Positions 1 through 6,758 of a stretch of 8,781 bases of DNA are shown here, one piece after another. This stretch comes from an uncultured Prevotella sp. (GTDB lineage Bacteria; Bacteroidota; Bacteroidia; Bacteroidales; Bacteroidaceae): contig USJD01000152.1 of the NCBI GenBank assembly GCA_900554835.1, positions 1 through 8,781 of the forward strand, read 5' to 3'. Under the pieces are notes generated by a model. It was not told the origin of the DNA, ran no database searches, and saw only the letters and a program-made list of their open reading frames with translations. Made by a program: the position numbers and the translations under genes. Within the stretch, counting starts at the first letter, position 1; each line of letters opens with the position of its first letter.

Positions 1-113
1 CCTATATAATATAGGCAAACGCCCAACTTCTTGATTTTCAATCAAAGTCCAATTTAGAGCGAGTTACACTATCTAATTCAGTCAATTTAGGAGTATTTAA
101 AATCAAAGAGAAG
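1..113. other. Upstream region of the M48 protease gene, no clear promoter
   Basis: No coding region is visible here. It opens with a near-perfect palindrome (positions 1-15, 7-bp arms around a central A) and has a small hairpin (TTGATT at 31-36, AATCAA at 40-45). Neither is followed by a T-run on the plus strand. I found no TAnnTTTG box, so transcription of the M48-NfeD-SPFH genes may start left of the window or from a weak promoter. The bases just before the ATG at 114 are A-rich with no strong Shine-Dalgarno, which is usual in Bacteroidetes. Confidence 0.5.
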
Positions 114-1019
114 ATGAAAAGTTTAAAAAATCTTGCCCTTGTGGCAATGACATCATTGGTGTTGGCTTCCTGTGGAACCACCCAGCAAGTACCACTGACA
201 GGTCGTACTCATCGTATTTCTGTTTCTGATGAACAGGTGTTGAGCCTCTCCAATCAGGAATATACGAAGTATATGGCTTCGGCTAAAAAATCCACGAATG
301 CTACTCAGACAGCTATGGTCAGAAGAGTAGGTCAGAGATTGGCAACTGCCGTAGAAACATATTTGAAGCAGAATGGTTTTGCTAATGACTTGAAGAATTA
401 TTCATGGGAATTTAATCTGGTGCAAGACAATAGTGCCAATGCTTTCTGTATGCCAGGCGGTAAAATCGTAGTTTATGAAGGATTGCTTCCTTATACTCAG
501 AACGAAACCTGTCTTGCCATTGTTCTTGGTCATGAAATTGCACATGCTGTGGCTAAACATAGTGCCGAGCAGTTGAGTAAGCAGCAGAATCAGCAGATAG
601 GTACTAATATTTTAGGCAGTGTTCTGAATCAGGCTGTGGGAAGCGGTGTAGGTGATGTGGCCAGTGCTGTTGCCGGTCAGTATTTCTCATTCCGCAACTT
701 AAAGTATTCCCGTGACAATGAGACAGAGGCTGATTATATGGGTCTGATCTTTGCAGCGATGGCTGGTTATGATCCTCAGCAGGCAATTCCTTTCTGGAAG
801 CGTATGTCCAGCGGTTCAAGTTCAAACAAGAGTGATATCTTCAGTGATCACCCTTCTGATGCTAAGCGTATTGCTGCTTTGGAAAAGGAGATGCCTACAG
901 CTTTGCAATATTATAAGGCTGCAACTCCTGCCGTAACTTCTGTTAAGACTGTCAAAACTTCGCAATTGACAAACAAAAGAAAGGCTGCAGCGAAGAAGAC
1001 TACAACGAGAAGACGTTAG
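114..1019 (+). CDS. M48-family zinc metalloprotease, lipoprotein (BepA/Oma1/LoiP-like)
   Basis: Predicted periplasmic zinc endopeptidase of family M48, likely to degrade or refold misassembled envelope proteins. The 301-aa protein starts with a lipoprotein signal ending in the lipobox L17-A18-S19-C20. The residues after Cys20 (GTTQQ) lack the acidic signal used for surface export in Bacteroidetes, so I infer anchoring that faces the periplasm. The peptidase domain spans about residues 60-262. It holds the conserved N-A-F-x-x-P-G-G stretch (109-116), the zinc motif H140-E141-I-A-H144, the third ligand in E203-T-E205-A-D207 (E205 most likely), and the D-H-P-S-D-A-K-R-I signature at 245-253. Length and motif order fit single-domain M48 peptidases without TPR repeats. 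The C-terminal tail (about 288-301) is strongly basic, with 8 Lys/Arg in 14 residues. The ATG at 114 is chosen because it gives a complete signal peptide. The gene is 38 bp ahead of an NfeD gene and close to an SPFH gene, which suggests an envelope quality-control operon. Family certain; substrate unknown. Confidence 0.93.
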   Translation: MKSLKNLALVAMTSLVLASCGTTQQVPLTGRTHRISVSDEQVLSLSNQEYTKYMASAKKSTNATQTAMVRRVGQRLATAVETYLKQNGFANDLKNYSWEFNLVQDNSANAFCMPGGKIVVYEGLLPYTQNETCLAIVLGHEIAHAVAKHSAEQLSKQQNQQIGTNILGSVLNQAVGSGVGDVASAVAGQYFSFRNLKYSRDNETEADYMGLIFAAMAGYDPQQAIPFWKRMSSGSSSNKSDIFSDHPSDAKRIAALEKEMPTALQYYKAATPAVTSVKTVKTSQLTNKRKAAAKKTTTRRR

Positions 1020-1057
1020 ACAATATAAAAATACTAACCATTCAAAATAATAGAATC

Positions 1058-1510
1058 ATGATAGACTATATTTCTCAAAATCTTTGGCTTTTCTGGACCA
1101 TTATTACAGTAGTGTGTCTCATCATGGAACTCTCATCAGGTGATTTCTATGTTACTTGTTTTGCCCTTGGTGCTCTGGTAAGTATCTGCCTGGCAGTGGC
1201 AGGTTTGCCTTTCTGGTTGCAGGTTATTGCTTGGGCAGTCTGTTCGGTACTGAGTATTTGGCTCATCCGTCCTCATCTGGTTCATGCCATCCATCAAGGA
1301 GCTGATGATAGGAAAAGTAATGCTGATGCCCTCTTGGGACAGGTGGGTGAAGTAACGCAAACCATTGTTGCCGGTGATTACGGAAGAGTGAAACTGGATG
1401 GTGACGACTGGAAAGCAGAGGCGCCATCTTCTTCTGTGAACATCGAAGTGGGAACAAAGGTAAAGATTGTCGGAAGAGAGTCTATTATTCTGGAAGTCGA
1501 AAAGCTGTAA
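1058..1510 (+). CDS. NfeD-family membrane protein, short form
   Basis: Short NfeD-like protein (150 aa) expected to partner the SPFH protein encoded next. Three hydrophobic segments are visible at about 8-27, 31-50 and 52-71. They are followed by a charged linker (about 72-88) and a C-terminal soluble domain (about 90-150) with the pattern of an NfeD OB-fold: G-x-V-G near 94-97, G109-R-V, W118 with the following A-x-A, and a final beta-strand I-I-L-E-V. Long NfeD proteins carry a ClpP-class serine protease domain ahead of the membrane segments; this one does not. Established knowledge: nfeD genes sit beside stomatin/SPFH genes in many prokaryotes and the OB-fold domain contacts the SPFH partner. 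Inference: it is an inner-membrane adaptor for the SPFH assembly. The ATG at 1058 follows an A-rich leader; the spacing on both sides (38 and 54 bp) fits an operon. Confidence 0.9.
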   Translation: MIDYISQNLWLFWTIITVVCLIMELSSGDFYVTCFALGALVSICLAVAGLPFWLQVIAWAVCSVLSIWLIRPHLVHAIHQGADDRKSNADALLGQVGEVTQTIVAGDYGRVKLDGDDWKAEAPSSSVNIEVGTKVKIVGRESIILEVEKL

Positions 1511-1564
1511 AAAGCATTTTTTGGTCAATTATCATTTTTTATTAACTAATCAATACATACAATT

Positions 1565-2515
1565 ATGAGCATCGGTATCTATGTGTTAATTGTCATTGTG
1601 GTTCTTGCACTTATTATCGTCAAGAAGACCATTGTTATCATTCCTCAAAGTGAGACCAAGATTATAGAGCGTCTCGGTCGCTATTATGCGACTTTGAAAC
1701 CAGGTATCAATATCATCATACCTTTTATCGATCATGCCAAGGATATCGTTTCCCAGCGCAACGGCCGTTATTCCTATAGTAATAGCATCGATTTGCGTGA
1801 GCAGGTTTATGATTTCGCCCGTCAGAATGTAATCACGAAAGATAATATTCAGATGCAGATTAATGCCCTCCTGTATTTCCAGATCGTAGATCCATTCAAG
1901 AGTGTGTATGAAATCAATAATTTGCCAAATGCTATCGAGAAGTTGACGCAGACTACACTCCGTAATATTATAGGTGAGATGGAACTTGACCAGACTTTGA
2001 CTTCCCGAGATACCATCAATACCAAATTACGTTCTGTATTGGATGATGCTACCAACAAGTGGGGTATCAAGGTAAATCGTGTTGAGTTGCAGGATATTAC
2101 TCCTCCAGAGAGTGTGCTCGTTGCCATGGAAAAGCAGATGCAGGCAGAACGAAACAAGCGTGCTACCATTCTGACTTCTGAAGGTGAAAAGGAGAAACAG
2201 CGTTTGCTTTCTGAAGGTGAGAAGGCAGCTATCGTCAACAAGGCTGAAGCTGCAAAACAGCAGGCTATCCTGAATGCAGAAGGTGAAGCTACTGCCCGTA
2301 TTCGCAAGGCAGAAGCCGAGGCGATTGCTATCCAGAAAATAACTGAGGCAGTAGGGCAGTGTACCAATCCTGCCAACTATCTCTTGGCACAGAAATATAT
2401 TCAGATGATGCAGGAGGTTGCAGAAGGTAAGAACAATAAGGTGGTTTATTTGCCATACGAGGCCACAAACCTGTTAGGCTCAATTGGTGGAATCAAAGAC
2501 CTCTTTAAGGGATAA
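1565..2515 (+). CDS. SPFH/band-7 (stomatin/QmcA-like) membrane protein
   Basis: SPFH-domain protein of 316 aa, expected to form large oligomeric scaffolds on the inner membrane that organise membrane domains and membrane-bound proteases. One N-terminal transmembrane helix (about 3-20) is followed by the band-7/SPFH domain (about 22-185), with the typical E-R-L-G-R-Y at 35-40, K-P-G-I near 46-49, and L-Q-D-I-T-P-P near 175-181. A long Ala/Glu/Lys-rich coiled coil runs from about 185 to 262, including the repeated block S-E-G-E-K at 205-209 and 216-220. The hydrophobic C-terminal part (about 263-316) ends with Gly-rich sequence as in QmcA/stomatin proteins. It is the third gene of the run, directly after its usual NfeD partner. 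In E. coli, qmcA was found as a multicopy suppressor of the ftsH htpX double mutant, which links this family to membrane proteolysis and to an M48 protease (HtpX). The exact role here is inferred. Confidence 0.94.
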   Translation: MSIGIYVLIVIVVLALIIVKKTIVIIPQSETKIIERLGRYYATLKPGINIIIPFIDHAKDIVSQRNGRYSYSNSIDLREQVYDFARQNVITKDNIQMQINALLYFQIVDPFKSVYEINNLPNAIEKLTQTTLRNIIGEMELDQTLTSRDTINTKLRSVLDDATNKWGIKVNRVELQDITPPESVLVAMEKQMQAERNKRATILTSEGEKEKQRLLSEGEKAAIVNKAEAAKQQAILNAEGEATARIRKAEAEAIAIQKITEAVGQCTNPANYLLAQKYIQMMQEVAEGKNNKVVYLPYEATNLLGSIGGIKDLFKG

Positions 2516-2584
2516 AGCCGAACCTGATGTAGCCCCTTCCCTCGGATAACTTATAATTTTATACTTTATATCAAGTAAAACTTT
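2516..2584 (+). other. SPFH-epimerase intergenic spacer
   Basis: This 69-bp gap holds no clear TAnnTTTG box and no hairpin with a T-run. The likeliest reading is that the epimerase-like gene is co-transcribed with the SPFH gene, but a weak promoter in the AT-rich second half cannot be excluded. Confidence 0.4.
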
Positions 2585-3694
2585 ATGAAAAAGATTTGTA
2601 TTGTAGCAGGAGCAAGACCAAATTTTATCAAGGTAGCTCCACTTATCAGAGCTATCGTGTCAGCAAAAAACAGTGGTCATGATATCGACTATCAACTGGT
2701 CTATACAGGAATGGAGGATGATCCTACGTTGGAAAATTCTCTGTTTGAAGACTTGGAGATAGCGAAGCCGGATGTTTATCTGGCTGTGGACTGTGAGAAC
2801 CTGAATGAACTTACAGGTCATGTCATGGCTAAATTTGAGAAATATCTCCAGGAAAATCCTGCGGATGTGGTTGTAGTGGTGGATGACTTGGCTTCTACTA
2901 TGGCAGTAGCCATCGTTACTAAGAAACAGGGCATTCAATTAGCCCATATAGCAGCGGGTACCCGCAGTTTCGATATATCGATGCCTAAGGAAATCAATAG
3001 ACTAGTCATTGATGGTCTCTCTGACATCCTCTTTACTGCTGGAATTTCAAACAACAGTATTGCCAATAAGGAAGGCGCTGAACTTTCCAAGGTATATATG
3101 GTAGGAAATATCCTTATCGATAACATCCGTTTCCTGAAAGACAAGATGTCTCGTCCTGCATTGATGGATGAACATGGACTGGAAGATGGGAAGTATCTTG
3201 TTCTGACCATCAACCGAAAAGTTTTGCTTGCAGATAGAGATAAGTTGAATGCCTTACTCTTTGTGATTGATGCAGAGGCTCGTAAAGCAGGTGTCAAGGT
3301 GATAGCTCCTTTGAGAGGTAAGGCCTTGGAGGCTGTACTGTCTTTCCAGACTCATCAGGCATTGCATGATCATCATACAGGAATAGCGATTGTTTCTCCA
3401 CAGGCTTATCTCGATTTCTGTTATCTCACAGCTCATGCTCAGGGTGTCATCAGTGATTCTGGTAATGTGGCAGAAGAGGCTACTTTCAATGGTGTACCTT
3501 GTATTACGCTCAATGATTATACAGAGCATATTGAGACGGTAAAAGTGGGAACCAATGAACTGGTAGGAGAAGATGCTGAGATACTTGCTGCCATGTTGCA
3601 GAAAATCTTCAAGGGTGAATGGAAGAAGGCTGGCATTCCTGACCGCTGGGATGGTCGTTCTGCAGAACGTATCCTTCAGATCCTTTGTGATTAA
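2585..3694 (+). CDS. UDP-N-acetylglucosamine 2-epimerase-like protein with altered active site
   Basis: A 369-aa protein covering the full length of the non-hydrolysing UDP-GlcNAc 2-epimerase family (WecB/MnaA, GT-B fold), which interconverts UDP-GlcNAc and UDP-ManNAc for surface polysaccharides. Family landmarks: G9-A-R-P12-N13-F-I-K (the G-x-R-P-N subfamily form), the N-R pair in M133-P-K-E136-I-N138-R139, V-G-N-I-L-I-D at 173-179, S290-D-S-G-N-V-A-E297-E298, and G-T-N-E-L-V-G at 322-328. Several residues important in WecB are replaced. The E of H-V-E-A-G-L-R (E. coli E117) is A123. The H of the T-x-H-R motif (E. coli H213) is N210. The Q-H after the V-x-T-G strand is M43-E44. The G-D-x-x-S/T loop is D100-D101-L-A-S-T, which keeps one Asp. 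E136 (E. coli E131) is retained. So the fold is confident, but classical epimerase activity is doubtful. It may be a conserved Bacteroidetes paralogue with another substrate or a binding role. It lies 69 bp after the SPFH gene and ends before a strong terminator. Confidence 0.85.
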   Translation: MKKICIVAGARPNFIKVAPLIRAIVSAKNSGHDIDYQLVYTGMEDDPTLENSLFEDLEIAKPDVYLAVDCENLNELTGHVMAKFEKYLQENPADVVVVVDDLASTMAVAIVTKKQGIQLAHIAAGTRSFDISMPKEINRLVIDGLSDILFTAGISNNSIANKEGAELSKVYMVGNILIDNIRFLKDKMSRPALMDEHGLEDGKYLVLTINRKVLLADRDKLNALLFVIDAEARKAGVKVIAPLRGKALEAVLSFQTHQALHDHHTGIAIVSPQAYLDFCYLTAHAQGVISDSGNVAEEATFNGVPCITLNDYTEHIETVKVGTNELVGEDAEILAAMLQKIFKGEWKKAGIPDRWDGRSAERILQILCD

Positions 3695-3747
3695 GGATAG
3701 AGATAAGTTATGTAGGTTTTACATCATTGATTGTCAAACCAATATGA

Positions 3748-3799
3748 ACAAAAAAATAAGAGTGTGATGAAGTTTCCCATCACACTCTTATTTTTTTGT
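3748..3799. terminator. Bidirectional intrinsic terminator between convergent genes
   Basis: A perfect 22-bp inverted repeat (arms 3748-3769 and 3778-3799) with an 8-nt loop. The core AAGAGTGTGATG pairs with CATCACACTCTT. The arms are flanked by A-tracts on the left and T-tracts on the right, so the hairpin is followed by a U-run whichever strand is read. It lies 53 bp after the epimerase-like gene stop (plus strand) and about 20 bp after the stop of the outer-membrane protein gene (minus strand), so it can end both. Confidence 0.95.
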
Positions 3800-3818
3800 C
3801 TTTATAATGGATTTTATA

Positions 3819-4700
3819 TTACTGTTTGGAACGGTTTTCATTCGGGTTCGGATAATTGTATCTATCAAAATAATCCATTCCCTTATTATTATACCATACA
3901 CCCTCCACATTGATTCCGATGGAGAAATTCTTGTTGACATTGTACTTCACGCCTGCACCTAAGACATTGGCTCCTGGCATTCCCATACCATATCCGAAAG
4001 GCATGGTTCCTCCCATTCCCCATAAACCGGGATAATAGCCTAATCCGTAGCCGCCATATCTTCCATAACCATAGGGGCCATATCCAGCATAGCGATTGTA
4101 GAAGTTATCATAGTTGTTGCTGATGCTGAGTTGTCCATATACATAAGCTTCCCAATGCTCATTGAATTTATAGCCCATGATGGCATAAAGTCCAACGTCA
4201 CGATAGCTGTCGCTTCCCCAGAAAGTATTGTTGAAATATCCGCCTCCTGCAATCCAGAGTTTTCCATCTTTAGAGAGAGGAGCCAGATAAGTGGCATTGA
4301 TATTCTGCGAGAATCCGCCTTTATGAGGCAGGCCTTTTCCGAAAGTTGCAAATGCTGAAGCACCTAAGGAAACATTCAGTCCTTTGTGCAGACCATAGCC
4401 GTACTCCAATCCCATATTTTCATCTAAACTGCTTAGAGGAGATAAGTTGGATTTTTCTTCAGAGAAAGATTTCTGTTCTTCATTCCAAGAAGGTGAACTG
4501 ACTGTATATTTCACGTTCTTCATTGGTTTCCCCTGATAAATCATCTTTTGACCGGCTTGCATGATGGTGTCACCAGGCAATAACCAGTCTGCTCTCGGAC
4601 TATCTGCGCTGTGCAGTGGGCCGAAAGTTAAGGTTTGTGCCTGTGCTTGAGCAATGCAGATACCAAAGAGTGATATCAGGGTTATGATATATTTCTTCAT
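3819..4700 (-). CDS. Predicted outer-membrane beta-barrel protein with Gly/Tyr-rich loop
   Basis: A 293-aa secreted protein of unknown specific function. It starts with a signal peptide (K2-K3, hydrophobic core about 4-17, A-Q-A-Q-A before a likely cut near 21/22). C15 lies inside the hydrophobic core without a proper lipobox, so I do not read it as a lipoprotein. Residues 22-90 are a polar, probably periplasmic or plug-like region. From about 95 there are alternating hydrophobic strands with Gly/Tyr/Asn turns (for example 108-120, 147-155, 169-178, 184-193, 247-255, 259-270), as expected for a small outer-membrane barrel. Residues about 203-241 are low complexity, rich in Gly, Tyr, Pro and Met in G-Y-G units, and look like an exposed loop. 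The end (N-E-N-R-S-K-Q) lacks a terminal aromatic residue. It has its own -7 box just upstream and converges on the epimerase-like gene. No enzyme motif was recognised. Confidence 0.8.
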   Translation of the reverse strand: MKKYIITLISLFGICIAQAQAQTLTFGPLHSADSPRADWLLPGDTIMQAGQKMIYQGKPMKNVKYTVSSPSWNEEQKSFSEEKSNLSPLSSLDENMGLEYGYGLHKGLNVSLGASAFATFGKGLPHKGGFSQNINATYLAPLSKDGKLWIAGGGYFNNTFWGSDSYRDVGLYAIMGYKFNEHWEAYVYGQLSISNNYDNFYNRYAGYGPYGYGRYGGYGLGYYPGLWGMGGTMPFGYGMGMPGANVLGAGVKYNVNKNFSIGINVEGVWYNNKGMDYFDRYNYPNPNENRSKQ

Positions 4701-4722
4701 ATTCCGTACTTGTTTTATTCTG

Positions 4723-4730
4723 CAAACTTA
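4723..4730 (-). promoter_or_regulatory. -7 box for the outer-membrane protein gene
   Basis: Read on the minus strand this is TAAGTTTG, a match to the Bacteroidetes -7 consensus TAnnTTTG. It lies 22 bp upstream of the ATG at 4700, which implies a short leader of roughly 15 nt. No good -33 TTTG is found at the expected distance, so the call rests on the -7 box and position. Confidence 0.6.
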
Positions 4731-4770
4731 CAATTTTTTCTTGTATTTCTATCAGGCTTTAATATAAAAC

Positions 4771-4811
4771 AACAAAAAATAGGCTTGCTTTACTTAAAAA
4801 ACAAGCCTATT
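4771..4811 (-). terminator. Intrinsic terminator of glyA
   Basis: A perfect 10-bp inverted repeat (AATAGGCTTG at 4778-4787 and CAAGCCTATT at 4802-4811) with a 14-nt loop. Read on the minus strand the stem is followed directly by TTTTTTGTT, the expected U-run. It lies about 60 bp after the glyA stop and about 40 bp before the next promoter box. Confidence 0.85.
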
Positions 4812-4871
4812 ATATAATAATGTAAAAATCAGGAACTTTTCCGGACCTTTACTTTCCGTTTATCAGAAGAA

Positions 4872-6152
4872 TTAGTAAGCGAACAGAGGATAGTCCTTCA
4901 TTGTCTCATTTACTTTTTCGCGAACTCGAGCGATGACCTTCTCGTCTTCTGGGGCATTCAAAACTTCCTCAATAAGTTCAGCAATCAGGTGCATCATGTC
5001 TTCCTTAGCACCACGAGTAGTCATGGCAGCTGTTCCGAGACGGATACCTGATGTCTGGAATGCAGAACGAGAGTCGAATGGAACCATGTTCTTATTGACA
5101 GTGATATCTGCTGCAACAAGTGCATTTTCAGCAACTTTACCTGTCAAGTCAGGATACTTAGAGCGCAGATCGACAAGCATAGAGTGGTTGTCTGTACCAC
5201 CGCTGACAATACCGAATCCACGACCGATGAGGTCTTCTGCAAGTACAGCAGCGTTCTTCTTAACCTGAAGTGCATAATCTTTCCAAGATGGTTGCAGGTT
5301 CTCATTGAATGCAACTGCCTTGGCAGCGATGACATGCTCCAAAGGTCCACCTTGCTGTCCTGGGAATACGGCAGAGTTGAGCAACATACTCATCTTCTTC
5401 ACCTCGCCCTTCTTGGTAGTCAGACCCCAAGGATTATCAAAGTCTTTACCCATCAGGATGATACCACCACGAGGACCACGGAGAGTCTTGTGTGTAGTAG
5501 AAGTAACGATGTGGGCATACTTCAATGGATTATCTAACAAACCAGCTGCAATCAAACCAGCAGGGTGAGCCATATCAATCATCAGCAAGGCGCCTACCTC
5601 ATCAGCAATTTTGCGCATGCGGGCATAATCCCACTCACGGCTATAGGCACTACCGCCACCGATGATCAACTTAGGTTTGTGCTCAAGAGCCAATTTCTCC
5701 ATTTCGTCGTAATCAACTCGACCTGTCTCTTTGTTGAGGTTGTAACCGATAGGGTTGTAGAGAATACCAGAAGTATTGACGTGGCTACCATGAGAAAGGT
5801 GACCACCGTGGTCGAGATTCAATCCCATGAAAGTATCGCCAGGTTTGAGAACTGCGAGCAAAACGGCAGCATTAGCCTGTGCTCCAGAGTGAGGCTGAAC
5901 ATTGGCATACTCAGCACCGAAGACTTTCTTGACACGCTCGATGGCAAGGTTCTCTACGATATCAACAACTTGGCAACCGCCATAGTAACGTTTGCCAGGG
6001 AGACCTTCTGCATACTTGTTGGTCAAGTATGAACCCATAGCTTTCATCACTTCTTCACTTACGAAATTCTCTGAAGCAATCAGCTCCATACCTTTCAACT
6101 GACGCTGATGCTCTCTCTCAATCAGGTCGAAAATCTCTTGATCTTTTTCCAT
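4872..6152 (-). CDS. glyA: Serine hydroxymethyltransferase
   Basis: Cytosolic PLP enzyme that converts serine and tetrahydrofolate to glycine and 5,10-methylene-tetrahydrofolate, the main source of one-carbon units for purines, thymidylate and methionine. The 426-aa protein is a full-length fold-type I SHMT. Visible motifs: E-L-I-A-S-E-N near 23-29; Y47 and catalytic E49 in N-K-Y-A-E-G; K54-R-Y-Y57-G-G; the PLP-binding D193-M-A-H196; the Schiff-base lysine K222 in T-T-H-K-T-L-R-G-P-R-G-G; S-G-G-T-D-N-H near 317-323; and the substrate-carboxylate arginine R371 in S-G-I-R-L-G-T. Between G-P-R-G-G and L-N-S-A-V-F-P-G there are about 13 extra residues compared with E. coli GlyA (around 236-257), which I take as a lineage feature. 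The ATG at 6152 gives the usual N-terminus. It has its own promoter just after the pyrBI terminator and its own terminator. Confidence 0.98.
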   Translation of the reverse strand: MEKDQEIFDLIEREHQRQLKGMELIASENFVSEEVMKAMGSYLTNKYAEGLPGKRYYGGCQVVDIVENLAIERVKKVFGAEYANVQPHSGAQANAAVLLAVLKPGDTFMGLNLDHGGHLSHGSHVNTSGILYNPIGYNLNKETGRVDYDEMEKLALEHKPKLIIGGGSAYSREWDYARMRKIADEVGALLMIDMAHPAGLIAAGLLDNPLKYAHIVTSTTHKTLRGPRGGIILMGKDFDNPWGLTTKKGEVKKMSMLLNSAVFPGQQGGPLEHVIAAKAVAFNENLQPSWKDYALQVKKNAAVLAEDLIGRGFGIVSGGTDNHSMLVDLRSKYPDLTGKVAENALVAADITVNKNMVPFDSRSAFQTSGIRLGTAAMTTRGAKEDMMHLIAELIEEVLNAPEDEKVIARVREKVNETMKDYPLFAY

Positions 6153-6195
6153 TGGCTCTTTTATTGTTAAGTTCTGTATTTATGAATTGCGGATG

Positions 6196-6227
6196 CAAAA
6201 ATAAGCATTTTTCTTCAATACTCCAAA
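6196..6227 (-). promoter_or_regulatory. glyA promoter (-33 and -7 boxes)
   Basis: On the minus strand there is TTTG (6224-6227), a 20-bp spacer, then TATTTTTG (6196-6203). This matches the Bacteroidetes vegetative promoter TTTG-N19-21-TAnnTTTG exactly. The implied start is near 6189, giving a leader of about 37 nt. The -7 box is also the T-run of the preceding pyrBI terminator hairpin, so promoter and terminator overlap. Confidence 0.8.
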
Positions 6228-6257
6228 TAATATGGAAGAAAAAGAAGAAAAATGCTT
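6196..6257 (-). terminator. Probable pyrBI terminator overlapping the glyA promoter
   Basis: A perfect 14-bp inverted repeat (AAGCATTTTTCTTC at 6203-6216, its complement at 6244-6257) with a 27-nt loop begins 8 bp after the pyrI stop. On the minus strand the stem is followed by ATTTTTG, a short U-run. The stem is AT-rich and the loop long, so termination may be leaky and some glyA mRNA may come from read-through. Confidence 0.65.
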
Positions 6258-6265
6258 TCAAATTG

Positions 6266-6730
6266 TTACTTACAAAGTTCTACCTTGCCTAATTGTTGCT
6301 CTTTATCGCAATAGTGGCAGCGGATAATTCCGAGTGCAGCATCTACTGTGTGGAAGATAGTTGCCATTGGCTCATTATTGGTGATACACTTAGGATTGTT
6401 GCATTTTACGATGCCTTTGAGTGTATCAGGAGTCTTCACGGTCTTTTTCTCCACGATTTCATAGTCCTTGATGATACTCAGACCGATGTTAGGAGCAACT
6501 ACAGAGAGGCGGTTGATTTCCTCATCAGTGAAATACTTGTTGGCAACCTTGATGATTCCCTTTTTGCCGATTTTCTTGGAAGGCAAGTTGTAGCCGATAG
6601 TGACAGGAGTGTCCATCTTTTCCAACTGGAGCAGGTTGACAACCTGATAGGTCTTCTCGGCTGGTATGTGGTCGATTACGGTACCGTTTTCGATAGCCGC
6701 AACTACGAGTTGATTCTTATTGTTTCCCAT
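6266..6730 (-). CDS. pyrI: Aspartate carbamoyltransferase regulatory chain
   Basis: Regulatory subunit of aspartate carbamoyltransferase. In the enteric enzyme it binds ATP/CTP allosterically and bridges catalytic trimers through a zinc domain. The N-terminal effector-binding part has the typical G-T-V-I-D-H-I-P stretch, and there is a G-Y-N-L-P-S segment like the G-L-N-L-P-S of E. coli PyrI. The C-terminal zinc domain has C110-x4-C115 and C138-x2-C141, numbered from the start chosen here. E. coli has Cys109, 114, 138 and 141. I chose the ATG at 6730 (154 aa, against 153 in E. coli) over an in-frame GTG at 6745, which would add only five residues (V-I-N-V-I) not typical of the family. The start is 28 bp after the pyrB stop, so the two are translated from one pyrBI mRNA. 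An intact regulatory chain implies a PyrB6PyrI6-type, nucleotide-controlled enzyme. Confidence 0.96.
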   Translation of the reverse strand: MGNNKNQLVVAAIENGTVIDHIPAEKTYQVVNLLQLEKMDTPVTIGYNLPSKKIGKKGIIKVANKYFTDEEINRLSVVAPNIGLSIIKDYEIVEKKTVKTPDTLKGIVKCNNPKCITNNEPMATIFHTVDAALGIIRCHYCDKEQQLGKVELCK

Positions 6731-6758
6731 AATTACATTAATCACTAAACATTAAACA

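Noticed and set aside
1..15. Palindrome at the window start
   Set aside because: Short, purely AT-rich except for the ends, and without a T-run. It could be the end of an upstream terminator, but the left context is missing.
1849..2376. A 175-codon open frame on the minus strand inside the SPFH gene
   Set aside because: It mirrors the Ala/Glu/Lys-rich coiled coil of the SPFH gene, is rich in Ser/Ala, has no domain and no promoter. It is an antisense shadow.
6293..6748. Plus-strand open frame of 151 codons opposite pyrI, and similar frames opposite glyA and pyrB
   Set aside because: They overlap strongly recognised genes and have no promoter or recognisable motif; they arise from codon bias on the other strand.
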